A stretch of 64,000 bases of DNA, taken from the NCBI RefSeq assembly GCF_001411805.1, contig NZ_CP007213.1, positions 2,728,001 to 2,792,000 on the forward strand, given 5' to 3'. Positions 9,785 through 18,971 of this stretch are shown here, in pieces (positions within the stretch are counted from its first letter, which is position 1; every line of letters begins with the position of its first letter). The position numbers and the translations under genes were made by a program. Below the pieces are notes generated by a model. That model was not told the DNA's origin. It did not search any database and saw nothing but the letters and a program-made list of their open reading frames with translations. Origin of the DNA: Burkholderia plantarii (GTDB lineage Bacteria; Pseudomonadota; Gammaproteobacteria; Burkholderiales; Burkholderiaceae).

Positions 9785-10101
9785 ACTCGCGTCCTGGTTG
9801 GGCGTGCCCGACGCGACCGCCGGCGGGCAACAGATAAACGTATGAGATATGACGCGCCGCCCGGCGTCAACACACCGGATCGCGAAAAAGAACCGGAAAA
9901 AACCGCCACGAAGCGCCGCCGCGCCTCGCCCGCGCGGCGTTTAGGTGGATCGGCCAGACCGGGGTCGATAACTATTTTCGAAGGGTCCGCATGCAAAAGG
10001 CAAGCTTCGGCGCGGCGGTGCCGGGATAGCATTGGCCTTTCCGATATCGCCGGTGCCGCGCGGGCGATCGCCGCCGCGCCGCCCGGCCACCGAGCCTCGC
10101 C
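9785..10101. promoter_or_regulatory. divergent promoter region of the gallate cluster
   Basis: A 317-bp region from which the dioxygenase operon and the oxidoreductase/MFS pair diverge. It has AT-rich patches around 9831-9860 and 9966-9990 in otherwise GC-rich sequence, where promoters are likely. No gene is seen and no regulator gene lies next to it. Confidence 0.5.
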
Positions 10102-11001
10102 ATGAACCACGCCGCCCCTTCCCCGCAGCCGGTCGCCATCGTCGGGTTCGGCGAAGTCGGCCCGATCCTCGCCCGCGCGTTCGCGGACCAGGGCCTCGCC
10201 GTCGCCGCCTACGACATCGAGCTGGATCACCCCGATACGCGCGAGCCGATCCTGCAGCGCGCGCGGGCCAGCGGCGCGCAGGCGGCCGACAGCCTCGCGG
10301 CGGCGCTGCACGGCGCGCAGCTGGTGTTCTCCGCCGTCACGGCGAGCCAGGCCGGCGCGGTGGCCGCCGCCTGCGCGCCGCTGCTCGGCGCGGGCCAGGT
10401 GTTCATCGATCTGAACTCGGTGTCGCCGGCCGTCAAGCAGCGCAACGCCGAACTGGTCGAGGGCGGCCACGCCGATTACGTGGAAGCGGCCGTGATGGCG
10501 CCCGTGCCGCCGCACGGCATCCGCGTGCCGATGCTGCTCGGCGGCGCGCGGGCGGCCGAACTGGCCGGACGCCTGAACGGCCTCGGGATGCGCACCGAGG
10601 CGGTGGCCGATGCGGTCGGACTGGCCTCGGCCATCAAGCTCTGCCGCAGCATCATGATCAAGGGCATGGAGGCGCTGTGCGTGCAGTCGATGCTCGCGGC
10701 CAACGCGTTCGGCGTCGATGCGCGCGTGCTGGCCTCGCTCGCCGCGAGCTTTCCCGGCACCGGCTGGGACAGCGGCCACGAGGCCTACCTGATCGGCCGC
10801 GTGGTGGAGCACGGGCAGCGCCGCTCGGAGGAAATGGACGAGGCGGCCGCCATGCTCGACAGCCTCGGCATGTCGGGCGCGCTCGCGCGGGAAGTCGCCG
10901 CGGTCCAGCGCGAGCAGGCCGCGCGGGCCACGGCGCTGCGCGCCGCGCTCGACGCACGCGGCGCGCTGCCGGCCTGGCGCGACCTGCTGCGCCGCGAATG
11001 A
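10102..11001 (+). CDS. NAD(P)-binding oxidoreductase with DUF1932 domain
   Basis: A 299-residue protein with an N-terminal Rossmann domain (VAIVGFGEVGPILARAFADQG, a GxGxxG motif at about 15-20) and a C-terminal all-helical domain of the 6-phosphogluconate/beta-hydroxyacid dehydrogenase superfamily, with the conserved Lys in SAIKLCRSIMIKGMEAL. The C-terminal half matches the DUF1932 type. It diverges from the gallate dioxygenase operon and is followed 133 bp later by an aromatic-acid MFS gene. A role in the same pathway, for example oxidation or reduction of a side product of aromatic breakdown, is likely from context, but the reaction is unknown. It is not a homologue of LigC, the semialdehyde dehydrogenase of the protocatechuate branch. 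Confidence 0.8.
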   Translation: MNHAAPSPQPVAIVGFGEVGPILARAFADQGLAVAAYDIELDHPDTREPILQRARASGAQAADSLAAALHGAQLVFSAVTASQAGAVAAACAPLLGAGQVFIDLNSVSPAVKQRNAELVEGGHADYVEAAVMAPVPPHGIRVPMLLGGARAAELAGRLNGLGMRTEAVADAVGLASAIKLCRSIMIKGMEALCVQSMLAANAFGVDARVLASLAASFPGTGWDSGHEAYLIGRVVEHGQRRSEEMDEAAAMLDSLGMSGALAREVAAVQREQAARATALRAALDARGALPAWRDLLRRE

Positions 11002-11134
11002 TCGCGCGCCGTCGGCGGCGCCGGCGGTCGCCGGCAACCGTCGCCAACCGGCAGGAATCGGCACGAATCGGCCCCCTCGCGGGGCACCGCGCGCGACGCC
11101 GCAACCCCACATGAATCACGAGGAGACCCGTTTC

Positions 11135-12373
11135 ATGGCTTCATGGCTGAAACAACTGACGACATCGGAAAAGCGCACGTTCTGGGCCTGCTTCAGCGGC
11201 TGGGGGCTCGACGCGATGGACACGCAGATGTACGCGCTGACCATCCCGACCCTGATCGCGCTGTGGGGCATGACGCGCGGCCAGGCCGGCATCCTCGGCA
11301 CCACCGTGCTGATCATGGCGTCGATCGGCGGCTGGATCGCCGGCATCCTGTCGGACCGCTACGGCCGCGTGCGCATCCTGCAGCTGACGATCGCGTGGTT
11401 CTCGCTGTTCACGTTCCTGTCGGCCTTCACCGATTCGTTCTGGCAGCTGCTCGTCACGCGCAGCCTGCAGGGCATCGGCTTCGGCGGCGAGTGGGCGGTG
11501 GGCGCCGTGCTGATCAGCGAAACCATCAACCCGCAACTGCGCGGCCGCGTGGTCGGCGCGCTGCAGGCGGGCTGGGCGATCGGCTATGGCATCGCCGTGC
11601 TGCTCACCACGCTGCTGCTCAGCACGCTGGAGCCGAACCTCGCCTGGCGCGTGCTGTTCGCGCTCGGCGTGGTGCCGGCCGTGCTGGTGCTCTGGATCCG
11701 GCGCAACATCGAGGAGGCGCCGGTGTTCACGCGCGAGCGCGCCACGCTGGAGGCGGCCGCGCCGGTCGGCATCTGGGAGGTGTTCAGCGGGCCGAGCCGG
11801 GCCACCACCGTCAAGGCGATCCTGCTGACGCTCGGCATCTACGGCGGCAACTACGTGATGATCACCTGGCTGCCCGCCTACCTGAAGCTGGTGCTGAACC
11901 TGTCGATCACCCACGTCGGCGGCTATCTGGCGATCAACATCCTCGGCTCGTTCGCGGGCGCGTTCCTGAACGGCTGGATGGCCGACGCGTTCGGCCGGCG
12001 CAAGACCTTCGTGATCATCGCGTGCCTGCAGGCGGTGGCCGTCAGCCTCTACACGATGGCGCCGATCAACCTCGCCGCCACGCTGGTGCTCGGCTTCGTG
12101 CTCGGCACGCTGCAGTCGGGCACCGCGGCCGGCACCGGCGCCTACCTGGCCGAGCTGTTCCCCACCCGCATCCGCGGCGCGGCGCAGGGGCTGTGCGGCA
12201 ACGCCGGGCGCGCGATCGGCGCGGTGATGCCGACGCTGGTCGGGCTCGTCAGCACGCGCACCGGCCTCGGCGCCGCGATGGGGCTGTGCGCCGGCAGCGC
12301 CTATCTGATCGTGGTGGTGGCGGCGCTGCTGCTGCCCGAGACGCGCGGACGCGACCTGGCGATGGTGGAGTGA
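11135..12373 (+). CDS. MFS aromatic-acid:proton symporter
   Basis: A 412-residue major facilitator with twelve predicted transmembrane helices. The cytoplasmic loop 2-3 motif is GILSDRYGRVRIL, and WAVGAVLISE and PTRIRGAAQGLCGNAGRA are typical of the AAHS (PcaK/GalT-like) family of aromatic-acid importers. I chose the ATG at 11135 because GAGGAG lies about eight bases upstream; an earlier ATG at 11111 has no such site. The position beside the gallate dioxygenase cluster makes gallate or a related hydroxybenzoate the probable substrate. It is the last gene of its transcript and converges on the GTPase pair. Confidence 0.88.
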   Translation: MASWLKQLTTSEKRTFWACFSGWGLDAMDTQMYALTIPTLIALWGMTRGQAGILGTTVLIMASIGGWIAGILSDRYGRVRILQLTIAWFSLFTFLSAFTDSFWQLLVTRSLQGIGFGGEWAVGAVLISETINPQLRGRVVGALQAGWAIGYGIAVLLTTLLLSTLEPNLAWRVLFALGVVPAVLVLWIRRNIEEAPVFTRERATLEAAAPVGIWEVFSGPSRATTVKAILLTLGIYGGNYVMITWLPAYLKLVLNLSITHVGGYLAINILGSFAGAFLNGWMADAFGRRKTFVIIACLQAVAVSLYTMAPINLAATLVLGFVLGTLQSGTAAGTGAYLAELFPTRIRGAAQGLCGNAGRAIGAVMPTLVGLVSTRTGLGAAMGLCAGSAYLIVVVAALLLPETRGRDLAMVE

Positions 12374-12421
12374 GCCGGCGCGGTGGCGCTTGGGTCTGAC
12401 GCGCCGCCGGTTACCCCGTGG

Positions 12422-14086
12422 CTATCGCCCGGGCGCGTGCGTGGCCGCCAGCCCGGCCGCCGGCCGCGCCGGCGCCGCGCGCAACTCGCGCCCGAGCGCA
12501 TCGAGCCGCCGCGCGCCCTGCTCGAGCACCCGCTCCAGCCGCCGCGCCCGTTCCAGCAGGCGCTCGATCGCGGCGCGCGCCTGCCCGGCCGCGTGGTCGG
12601 CCGCGAGCGTGGCGCGCTCGAGCACGGCCTCGCGCAGTGCCGTGTAAAGGCGCTGGTAATCGACCTCGATTCGCTGCCCCGCATCGCCCACCACCCGTTC
12701 CTCGTAACCGGTGCCGTCGCGCAGCTCGATCCGCGCGCCGGACGCGTCCCGCGCGTCCGGCGGGCCGGGCACGATCAGGTAGTCGCCGAACTGCGCCGCA
12801 ATCGCGTCGACGAGCGCGCCGTCGAGCGCCGCCGCCACCGAGCGGCACAGCGCCGGCACGTCGCGTGCCGCGGCATGGGCGTCGAGCGCGCGCGGCAGCG
12901 CCGGCAGCACGCGCCGCACGATCTCGCGCCGCGATTGCGCCTGCTGCGCGTCGAGCCGCCCGGCCGCCTCGTGTACGAGCGTCGTGAGCCGCGCCAGCAT
13001 CGGCCGCAGTTCGTCATGCAGCGCGCGCGACAGGTTCTCGTCCAGATGATGCAGCGCCACCTCGGCGTGCTTGCGGCGCTTGTAGGCCAGCGCCGGCCCG
13101 CTCAACGCATGCAGCGCCACATAGAGCCGTTCGAATCCCGCCGCGGCCAGCGCTTCGCGATCGGCGTCGACACCGGCTCCGTCCGCCACCTCGGGTGCCG
13201 CCGGCTCGCGCGCCATGCGCACCGACACCGACACGGGCGCGGCCAGCCGCGACGCGTCCACGCCCAGCGCGGCGAGCTTGTCGGCCGCGCGCGCCGTCAC
13301 GTCGGCCTCCTGCAGCGCGCGCCGCGTCGCGCTCTTGTTGGCGAGCTGCCTGACGAGCCGGCCGTCCCGTTCGTCCTCCTCGTATTCGTCGCTGCGCGTG
13401 AGCACCGGCAGCAGCGGCTTGCCGCGATGCAGTTCGAGGCCGAGATCGTCGAGCTCCTGCACCTGCCCCGGCGAGGCCGAGCTGGTCAGCCAGATCACGC
13501 CGTCCGCGCTCTCGATGAAGCGCCGCGTCAGCGCCGCGTTGTCGGGCGTCACGGAATGCAGGCCGGGCGTATCGAGCAGCACCAGCCGCGCGCCCAGATA
13601 CACGCCCTGCAGTTGCGCGGTGGTTTCGGTCTCGCCCTCGCGAAAGCGTCCGGCGCTCGCCACGAGCCGGCCCGCCTCGACGCGGAAATACCGCACCGCC
13701 TTGCCGTGCGCGGCGAAGCGATCGGCCAGGAAATTGCAGAACGAACTCTTGCCGGCGTTGAACTTGCCGAACACGAGCAGCATCGCGCGATCCTCGAACT
13801 GCCCGGCCAGCGAGCGGGCCGCCTCGATCGACGTCCACGGCCGCGCGCAGGCCGGCGCGGCGGCCCGCAGCACCGCGTCGATCGCCGCGCCCTGCCTGGC
13901 GAGCGCGCTGCCCTCGTGCAGTCCGTCGGTGCCGAGCCGGGCCTCGCGCAGGCTCGTCTCGCGCTCGGCCAGCCACGCATCGAACGCATCGAACGCATCG
14001 AACAGGCCGGACAGGTCGCGCGCGCCGAACTCGAGCCCGTCGGCGGCGTCGATGAAGCGCCGCTCCTCGCTCGCGCGCGCCGTCAT
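12422..14086 (-). CDS. dynamin-like GTPase, second of a pair
   Basis: A 554-residue dynamin-family GTPase. The G1 loop is GKFNAGKSS at about residue 110, G3 is DTPGLHS, and G4 is TRSD. The rest is long alpha-helical sequence rich in alanine, arginine and leucine, as in bacterial dynamin-like proteins, with no clear transmembrane pair. The N-terminus contains a tandem FDAFDAFDA encoded by a 9-bp direct repeat near 13979-14005. Its start codon overlaps the stop of the upstream GTPase by 4 bp (ATGA), so the two are translationally coupled and probably work as a heteromer, as other bacterial dynamin pairs do. Proposed roles in such pairs are membrane remodelling or stress protection; none can be assigned here. 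Confidence 0.82.
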   Translation of the reverse strand: MTARASEERRFIDAADGLEFGARDLSGLFDAFDAFDAWLAERETSLREARLGTDGLHEGSALARQGAAIDAVLRAAAPACARPWTSIEAARSLAGQFEDRAMLLVFGKFNAGKSSFCNFLADRFAAHGKAVRYFRVEAGRLVASAGRFREGETETTAQLQGVYLGARLVLLDTPGLHSVTPDNAALTRRFIESADGVIWLTSSASPGQVQELDDLGLELHRGKPLLPVLTRSDEYEEDERDGRLVRQLANKSATRRALQEADVTARAADKLAALGVDASRLAAPVSVSVRMAREPAAPEVADGAGVDADREALAAAGFERLYVALHALSGPALAYKRRKHAEVALHHLDENLSRALHDELRPMLARLTTLVHEAAGRLDAQQAQSRREIVRRVLPALPRALDAHAAARDVPALCRSVAAALDGALVDAIAAQFGDYLIVPGPPDARDASGARIELRDGTGYEERVVGDAGQRIEVDYQRLYTALREAVLERATLAADHAAGQARAAIERLLERARRLERVLEQGARRLDALGRELRAAPARPAAGLAATHAPGR

Positions 14087-15339
14087 GCGCCGGCCCGCCA
14101 TGCGTCGATGGCGGCCACCGCCCGGGCCGTCGCGGCACGGGCCTGCTCGCGCCCGGCCAGTTCGCCCGCGAGCGCCACGCGCTCCGCCGACAGCTCGTAG
14201 TAGTGCGTGAAGTCGCGCCGCAGCCGGTCGCGGCCGGCCGCCTCGCCGAACATGCGGCGCAGGTCCTCGCGGAATTTCACGGAGATCCCCATCACGGCGA
14301 TCATCACCGAATGGATGCTGCTCGCCGCCTGCGCGCGCCCGGGCGGCAGCTCGGCCACGCCGAGCCCGGCGAGGAAGCCGTCGATCTCGATGCAGGCGCG
14401 CGAATAGGCGATCTGGATCTGCCCGCGCTCGCGCTTGCCGGCGGTGCTCGCATAGGCATCGCGCGCCGTGTCGGGCACGCTCGCGTGATCGGCGCCGAGC
14501 GTGTCGAGCATCGCGCAGAGCCGCGCGCCGACCTTGTCGATCACGCCGCGCAGGCCGAGGTCGAAGCTGTCGCGCTGCTGCCGCTGCCGCTCGCGCAGCG
14601 TCGCCAGCGCCGCGTCCTGTTCGGCGCGCAGCGCGTCGAGCTGCGCGGCGATCTCGGTAGATAGCCGCGTGGCCTCGTGGGTACGCGCGGCCGGCACGCG
14701 TTCGAGCGCGGCACGCAGCGCCGCCTGCAACGCCGGAATCCCGCTGCGCTCGATCAGCAGGCGCTTGCCGCCCTCCTGCCCGTTGCGATGCCGCGCCGAC
14801 GACACCCACCACGGCTCGGCCGCCGGCACCTGCGCGCCGATCGCGGCGGCCACCCGGGCGAGCGCGTCGTCGTCGGCCAACTGGTCGATCTGCGACAGCA
14901 CGAAGAAGGTCCGGCGTGCGGTGCGCGCGTCGTCGTCGAGCAGGGCCGCGAGCCACTGCCGCTCGCGCGCGTCGAGCTCGCCCTCCTTCGCGGCGTGAAC
15001 GAACAGGCGGATGTCGGCATACAGCCGGACCGCGCGCAGCGCGTGGCGATCGTCGGCGCCGGCCACGTCGGCGTCGAGCCCCGGCGCATCGAGCCAGCGC
15101 ACGCCGAGATGCCGGCCGTCCGCCAGCGCCACGGTTTCGCGCCGGTCGGAGACGGCGAACAGCGGCTTGCCGGCCAGCTCGTTGAGCAGGCTGCTCTTGC
15201 CGTGGTTGTACTTGCCGACGACCGTCACCACCGGCTCGCCGCCCTCGGCCAGCCGCGCGAGCCGCGCCAGGTCGTCTGCGCGCGCGGGCAGCACGGCCAG
15301 CACGTCGCGCAGCGCGGCGTCGTGGATATCAGTGGACAC
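14083..15339 (-). CDS. dynamin-like GTPase, first of a pair
   Basis: A 418-residue GTPase of the dynamin/YeeP-like group. G1 is GKYNHGKSS at about 42-50, G3 is DAPGLDA, G4 is SQID (in place of the usual NKxD/TKxD). The C-terminal half is helical and contains a short hydrophobic stretch SSIHSVMIAVMGISVKF near 345-361 that could touch a membrane. It is followed with a 4-bp overlap by the second, longer GTPase. The pair has no other gene in its operon. The gene begins about 110 bp from the 3' end of catA, which is transcribed in the same direction from upstream, so read-through is possible but a functional link to catechol breakdown is unlikely. Confidence 0.83.
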   Translation of the reverse strand: MSTDIHDAALRDVLAVLPARADDLARLARLAEGGEPVVTVVGKYNHGKSSLLNELAGKPLFAVSDRRETVALADGRHLGVRWLDAPGLDADVAGADDRHALRAVRLYADIRLFVHAAKEGELDARERQWLAALLDDDARTARRTFFVLSQIDQLADDDALARVAAAIGAQVPAAEPWWVSSARHRNGQEGGKRLLIERSGIPALQAALRAALERVPAARTHEATRLSTEIAAQLDALRAEQDAALATLRERQRQQRDSFDLGLRGVIDKVGARLCAMLDTLGADHASVPDTARDAYASTAGKRERGQIQIAYSRACIEIDGFLAGLGVAELPPGRAQAASSIHSVMIAVMGISVKFREDLRRMFGEAAGRDRLRRDFTHYYELSAERVALAGELAGREQARAATARAVAAIDAWRAGA

Positions 15340-15450
15340 GCAGCTTCCTCCCCGGCGGACATCGATCGGCGGGCGGCGGCGGGACGCGCCGCCCGGTTGG
15401 GCCTCTGGTCCCGGGCGGCGGGATCAGGCCGCAAAATCCGGCAGCAAAAA

Positions 15451-16386
15451 TCAGGCGGCGGCCGAGGCGCGCCGGCGCTGCACGATCTGGTTGTCGCGGC
15501 CGCCCACCAGCGCGGTCAGCACGATGTCGAACTCGATCGCCCGGTAGGCGTCGTCCTTCAGGCCGAGCGCCGCGCCGCCGGTCTTCTCAACCACATGCGG
15601 GATCAGCGACTCGCGCGTGGCATAGGCGAAATCATCCCAGATCAGCGGATCGCCCTCGATGTTGAACTGCGTGGTCAGCTTGCGGTGCGTGTCGCTGGTC
15701 ACGAAGAAGTGGACGTGCGCGGGACGGTTGCCGTGGCGCCCGAGCCCGTTCAGCAACTGCTGGGTCGCGCCGTGCGGCGGGCAGCCGTAGCCGACCGGCA
15801 TCAGCGTGCGGAATTCGTAGCGGCCGTCCGCGCCGGTGCGCACGGCGCCGCGCAGGTTGAACGCGGTCTGCGTGCCGGTCGGATCGAAATGCGAATAGAA
15901 GCCCTTCGAGTTGGCGTGCCAGCACTCGATCACGGCGCCCGCCACCGGCCGGCCGTCCGGCCCCTTGATGGTGCCGTGGATCACGAGCGGGCCGGCGTCC
16001 TCGTCGGCGTCGAGGTCCATCTTCGCCACGCCGTCCCGCACCGGCGCGCCCGCCACGTAGAGCGGGCCCTCGATGGTGCGCGGCGTGCCGCCCGCGATGC
16101 CGGCCTCGCGGTCCTCGGCGTCCATGCGGATGTCCAGGTACTTCTCGAGGCCGAGGCCCGCGGCCAGCAGCGGCGCCTCGCCGTCCCGGCCGAGCTGGTT
16201 GAGGTAGTTGATGCCGGCCCAGATTTCGTCGGGCGTGATGTCGAGCTCGTCGATGGCGTGGAACAGGTCGCCGAGCAGGCGGTGGACGATGCGCTTGAAG
16301 CGCGCGTCGCCGCCGTCGTCGTCGAGGTTCGCCGCGGCCCTGAGCAGGGCCTGCGCTTCCTGCGTCTGGGATACCTGAACGTTCAT
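15451..16386 (-). CDS. catA: catechol 1,2-dioxygenase
   Basis: A 311-residue intradiol dioxygenase that opens catechol to cis,cis-muconate using non-haem Fe(III). The four iron ligands are present at the classical positions: Tyr164 (GFYSHFDPT), Tyr200 (VGYGCPPHG), His224 and His226 (RPAHVHFFV). The N-terminal helical linker domain that forms the lipid-binding dimer interface occupies about residues 1-105. The ATG at 16386 gives the family-typical start MNVQVSQTQEAQALL. It is the last gene of the catB-catC-catA unit, 44 bp after catC. Chlorocatechol dioxygenases are shorter, so catechol is the expected substrate. Confidence 0.97.
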   Translation of the reverse strand: MNVQVSQTQEAQALLRAAANLDDDGGDARFKRIVHRLLGDLFHAIDELDITPDEIWAGINYLNQLGRDGEAPLLAAGLGLEKYLDIRMDAEDREAGIAGGTPRTIEGPLYVAGAPVRDGVAKMDLDADEDAGPLVIHGTIKGPDGRPVAGAVIECWHANSKGFYSHFDPTGTQTAFNLRGAVRTGADGRYEFRTLMPVGYGCPPHGATQQLLNGLGRHGNRPAHVHFFVTSDTHRKLTTQFNIEGDPLIWDDFAYATRESLIPHVVEKTGGAALGLKDDAYRAIEFDIVLTALVGGRDNQIVQRRRASAAA

Positions 16387-16430
16387 GGGCTTGTCTCCGT
16401 GTTGGTATGGGGGATGGCGCGCCGACGGCC

Positions 16431-16721
16431 TCAGGCGTCGCCGTCGCGGACCGACGACGGGTGCCGGCACAGCGGCATGACCGAGATCGTCATGTAGGGG
16501 AACAGTGGCAGCGCGCTCAGGATCTCGTGCAGCTCGGCGTTGCTCTCGACGTCGAACACGCTGACGTTCGCGTACTCGCCGGCGATGCGCCAGAGGTGGC
16601 GCCACTTGCCGCTGCGCTGCAGCTGCTGCGAATAGGCCTTCTCGCGCAGCTTGATCGCGTCGGCGACGTCGGCGGGCAGCCCGGGCGGCAGCCTGACGTC
16701 CATGCGCACGTGGAAAAGCAT
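16431..16721 (-). CDS. catC: muconolactone delta-isomerase
   Basis: A 96-residue enzyme that converts muconolactone to beta-ketoadipate enol-lactone. The sequence is of family length and shows the characteristic start MLFHVRMDVRLPPGLP, the segment GKWRHLWRIAGEYANVSVFDV and the C-terminal LPLFPYMTISVMPLCRHPSS. It forms a decamer in known cases. It lies 27 bp downstream of catB and 44 bp upstream of catA, consistent with one operon. The gene for the next step (pcaD) is not in the window. Confidence 0.97.
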   Translation of the reverse strand: MLFHVRMDVRLPPGLPADVADAIKLREKAYSQQLQRSGKWRHLWRIAGEYANVSVFDVESNAELHEILSALPLFPYMTISVMPLCRHPSSVRDGDA

Positions 16722-16748
16722 CGTGGGGTTCCTTTCGATCGGTGGAAA

Positions 16749-17921
16749 TCAGCGGGTCACGCGAATCAAGCCGTCGCGCGTGAAGCGGCGCAGCTTCGCC
16801 TCGTCCAGCTCGATGCCGAGGCCGGGGCCGTCGGGCACCGTCAATTCGAAATCGCGATAGTCGAGCGGCGCGGTGAGGATCTCCTCGGTGAGCAGCAGCG
16901 GCCCGAACAGCTCGGTGCCCCATTGCAGGTTCGCGAAGCTCGCGAACAGGTGCGCCGAGGCGATCGTGCCGACCGCGCCCTCCAGCATGGTGCCGCCGTA
17001 GAGTTCGATGCCGGCCGCGTCGGCCACCGCCGCGACGCGCTGCGCCGCGAACAGGCCGCCGCTCTGCTCGATCTTCACGGCGAACACGTCGGCGCCGCGC
17101 TGCCGGGCGATCTCGAACGCGCTCTCCGGGCCTTGCAGGATCTCGTCGGCCATCAGCGCGACCGGATAGCGGCGCATCAGGCGCGCCAGCGCGGCGGGCG
17201 AGGCCACCGGCTGCTCGACCAGCTCGCAGCCCGCCTCGGCCAGCGCCGGGATCGCGCGGGCCGCCTGCGTCTCGCTCCAGGCCATGTTGACGTCCACCCG
17301 CACCGTGCCGCGCCCGGCCAGCGCGCGGCTGATCTCGGCCACGTGACGCACGTCGGCCTCGACCGGCCTCGCGCCGATCTTCAGCTTGAAGACGCGGTGG
17401 CGGCGCGCCTCGATCATCCGCTCGGCCTCGTCGATGTCGCGCGCGGTGTCGCCGGAGGCGAGCGTCCACGCCACCGGCAGCCGCTCGCGCCGGCGCCCGC
17501 CGAGCAGCTCGCTCACGGGCACGCCGAGCCGCTTGCCGTGCGCGTCGAGCAGCGCCGTTTCCAGCGCGCTCTTGGCGAAGTGGCTGACGCGCACCAGCTT
17601 GCCGAGATGGGCCATCAGCGCCTGCACGCGCGTGGCGTCGCGGCCGATCATGGCCGGCGCGAAATAGGCGTCGATGGCGAGCTTCATCGCCTCCGGGCTC
17701 TCCGGCCCGTAGGCCATGCCGGCGATGGTGGTGCCCTCGCCGATGCCGACCACGCCGTCGCTGCAGAATACCTTCACCAGCATCAGGGTTTGCCCGTGCA
17801 TGGTGGCCACCGACAGCTTGTGCGGGCGGATCGTGGGCAGATCGACGAGGGAGGTCTCGACGCGTTCGACGGTGGCGCGGGGCATGGCTGAAGCGGCGGA
17901 GACGGCGGAAGCGGAGTTCAT
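16749..17921 (-). CDS. catB: muconate cycloisomerase
   Basis: A 390-residue enolase-superfamily enzyme that closes cis,cis-muconate to muconolactone. The catalytic KxK is FKLKIGARP, metal ligands are in VRVDVNMAW (Asp), CELVEQPV (Glu) and ALMADEIL (Asp/Glu), and the second lysine is in FAVKIEQSGG. These match muconate-lactonizing enzymes. The N-terminus (MNSASAVSAASAMP) is a few residues longer than in Pseudomonas, and an internal ATG at residue 13 is a possible alternative start. It is the first gene of catBCA and diverges from catR, with the LysR operator in the 111-bp gap. Confidence 0.96.
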   Translation of the reverse strand: MNSASAVSAASAMPRATVERVETSLVDLPTIRPHKLSVATMHGQTLMLVKVFCSDGVVGIGEGTTIAGMAYGPESPEAMKLAIDAYFAPAMIGRDATRVQALMAHLGKLVRVSHFAKSALETALLDAHGKRLGVPVSELLGGRRRERLPVAWTLASGDTARDIDEAERMIEARRHRVFKLKIGARPVEADVRHVAEISRALAGRGTVRVDVNMAWSETQAARAIPALAEAGCELVEQPVASPAALARLMRRYPVALMADEILQGPESAFEIARQRGADVFAVKIEQSGGLFAAQRVAAVADAAGIELYGGTMLEGAVGTIASAHLFASFANLQWGTELFGPLLLTEEILTAPLDYRDFELTVPDGPGLGIELDEAKLRRFTRDGLIRVTR

Positions 17922-17976
17922 GGCACCGATTTATACGGCGCGCGGCGGCGGCCCGTCCAACACCTTTTTCATCCCG

Positions 17977-17999
17977 CACGATACCTTTAAGATATCGTG
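17977..17999. promoter_or_regulatory. CatR/BenM-type LysR operator
   Basis: A perfect 7-bp inverted repeat, CACGATA and TATCGTG separated by nine bases, centred in the catB-catR gap. It contains the ATAC-N7-ATAT core close to the ATAC-N7-GTAT recognition site known for CatM, BenM and CatR, and fits the general T-N11-A rule. It lies 33-56 bp upstream of the catR start and 56-78 bp upstream of catB, the usual place for muconate-dependent activation of catB with autorepression of catR. Confidence 0.85.
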
Positions 18000-18032
18000 C
18001 GCCGCGTCCCCCAACCCGCCGCCTCGCACGCC

Positions 18033-18914
18033 ATGGATCTTCGCCAGCTTCGTTATTTCGTCGCCGTCGCGCGCGAACGCAACTTCACGCGCGCCGCCGC
18101 GCAACTGCACATCGCGCAGCCGCCGCTGAGCCGGCAGATCCAGCTGCTGGAGGAGGAACTCGGTGTGCAGCTGGTGATTCGCGACAGCCGGCCGGTACAG
18201 CTGACCGACGCGGGCCGGCTGCTGCACGAGCAGGCGATCCAGATCCTCGGGCGTGTCGAGCAGACGCGTGAAGCCACGCGGCGCGTGGGCCTGCACCAGC
18301 GCGCCGTGCTGTCGATCGGCTTCGTCGCCTCGACGCTCTACGGCGGCCTGCCGGCGGTGCTGAAGATGCTGCGCGCGCGGGCGCCGGAACTCGAGATCCG
18401 GATGGTGGAACTGATGTCGATCGAGCAGCTCGACGCGCTGAAGGCGGGCCGCATCGATCTCGGCTTCGGGCGCGTGCGCCACAGCGATCCGGGCGTGGCC
18501 GGCATCGTGGTCCACGAGGAGCGGCTCGCGGTGGCGGTGCCGAAATCCTCGCCGCTGGCCGGCACCGCGCAGCCGCTGCCGATCGGACTGCTGGCGGGCC
18601 AGCCGCTGATCGTCTATCCGAAGGAGCCGCGCCCCGGCTTCGCCGACCAGGTGCTCGACGCGCTGCACGGGCACGGCGTGGAGCCGGCCGAGGTCCATGA
18701 AGTGCGCGAGATCCAGACCGCGCTCGGGCTGGTGGCGGCCGAGTTCGGCGTCTGCCTGATCCCGGCCTCGGCCTGCCAGATGCGCCACGATCTCGACTAC
18801 CGGCTGATCGACGACGAGCGCGTGAGCTCGCCGGTGATCCTCAATTACCGGCTCAACGACCGCTCCCCCTACATCGCGCTGGTCGAGGCGCTGATCGGGG
18901 AAGTCTATCGGTAG
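18033..18914 (+). CDS. catR: LysR-type activator of the cat operon
   Basis: A 293-residue LysR regulator of the CatM/BenM/CatR subgroup. It starts MDLRQLRYFVAVARERNFTRAAAQLHIAQPPLSRQIQLLEEELG, the classical sequence of this group. The effector domain that binds cis,cis-muconate follows, including the hinge and RLAVAVPKSSPLA. I chose the ATG at 18033 over an in-frame GTG at 17997 because the conserved HTH starts there. It is divergent from catB across a near-perfect operator. Activation of catBCA by muconate is well established for the family and inferred here. Confidence 0.93.
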   Translation: MDLRQLRYFVAVARERNFTRAAAQLHIAQPPLSRQIQLLEEELGVQLVIRDSRPVQLTDAGRLLHEQAIQILGRVEQTREATRRVGLHQRAVLSIGFVASTLYGGLPAVLKMLRARAPELEIRMVELMSIEQLDALKAGRIDLGFGRVRHSDPGVAGIVVHEERLAVAVPKSSPLAGTAQPLPIGLLAGQPLIVYPKEPRPGFADQVLDALHGHGVEPAEVHEVREIQTALGLVAAEFGVCLIPASACQMRHDLDYRLIDDERVSSPVILNYRLNDRSPYIALVEALIGEVYR

Positions 18915-18971
18915 CGTGCGCCGGCGCCGGGTACGCCGCCGGCGCTTGCGCTGCCAGTTGCGCGAGATGAT

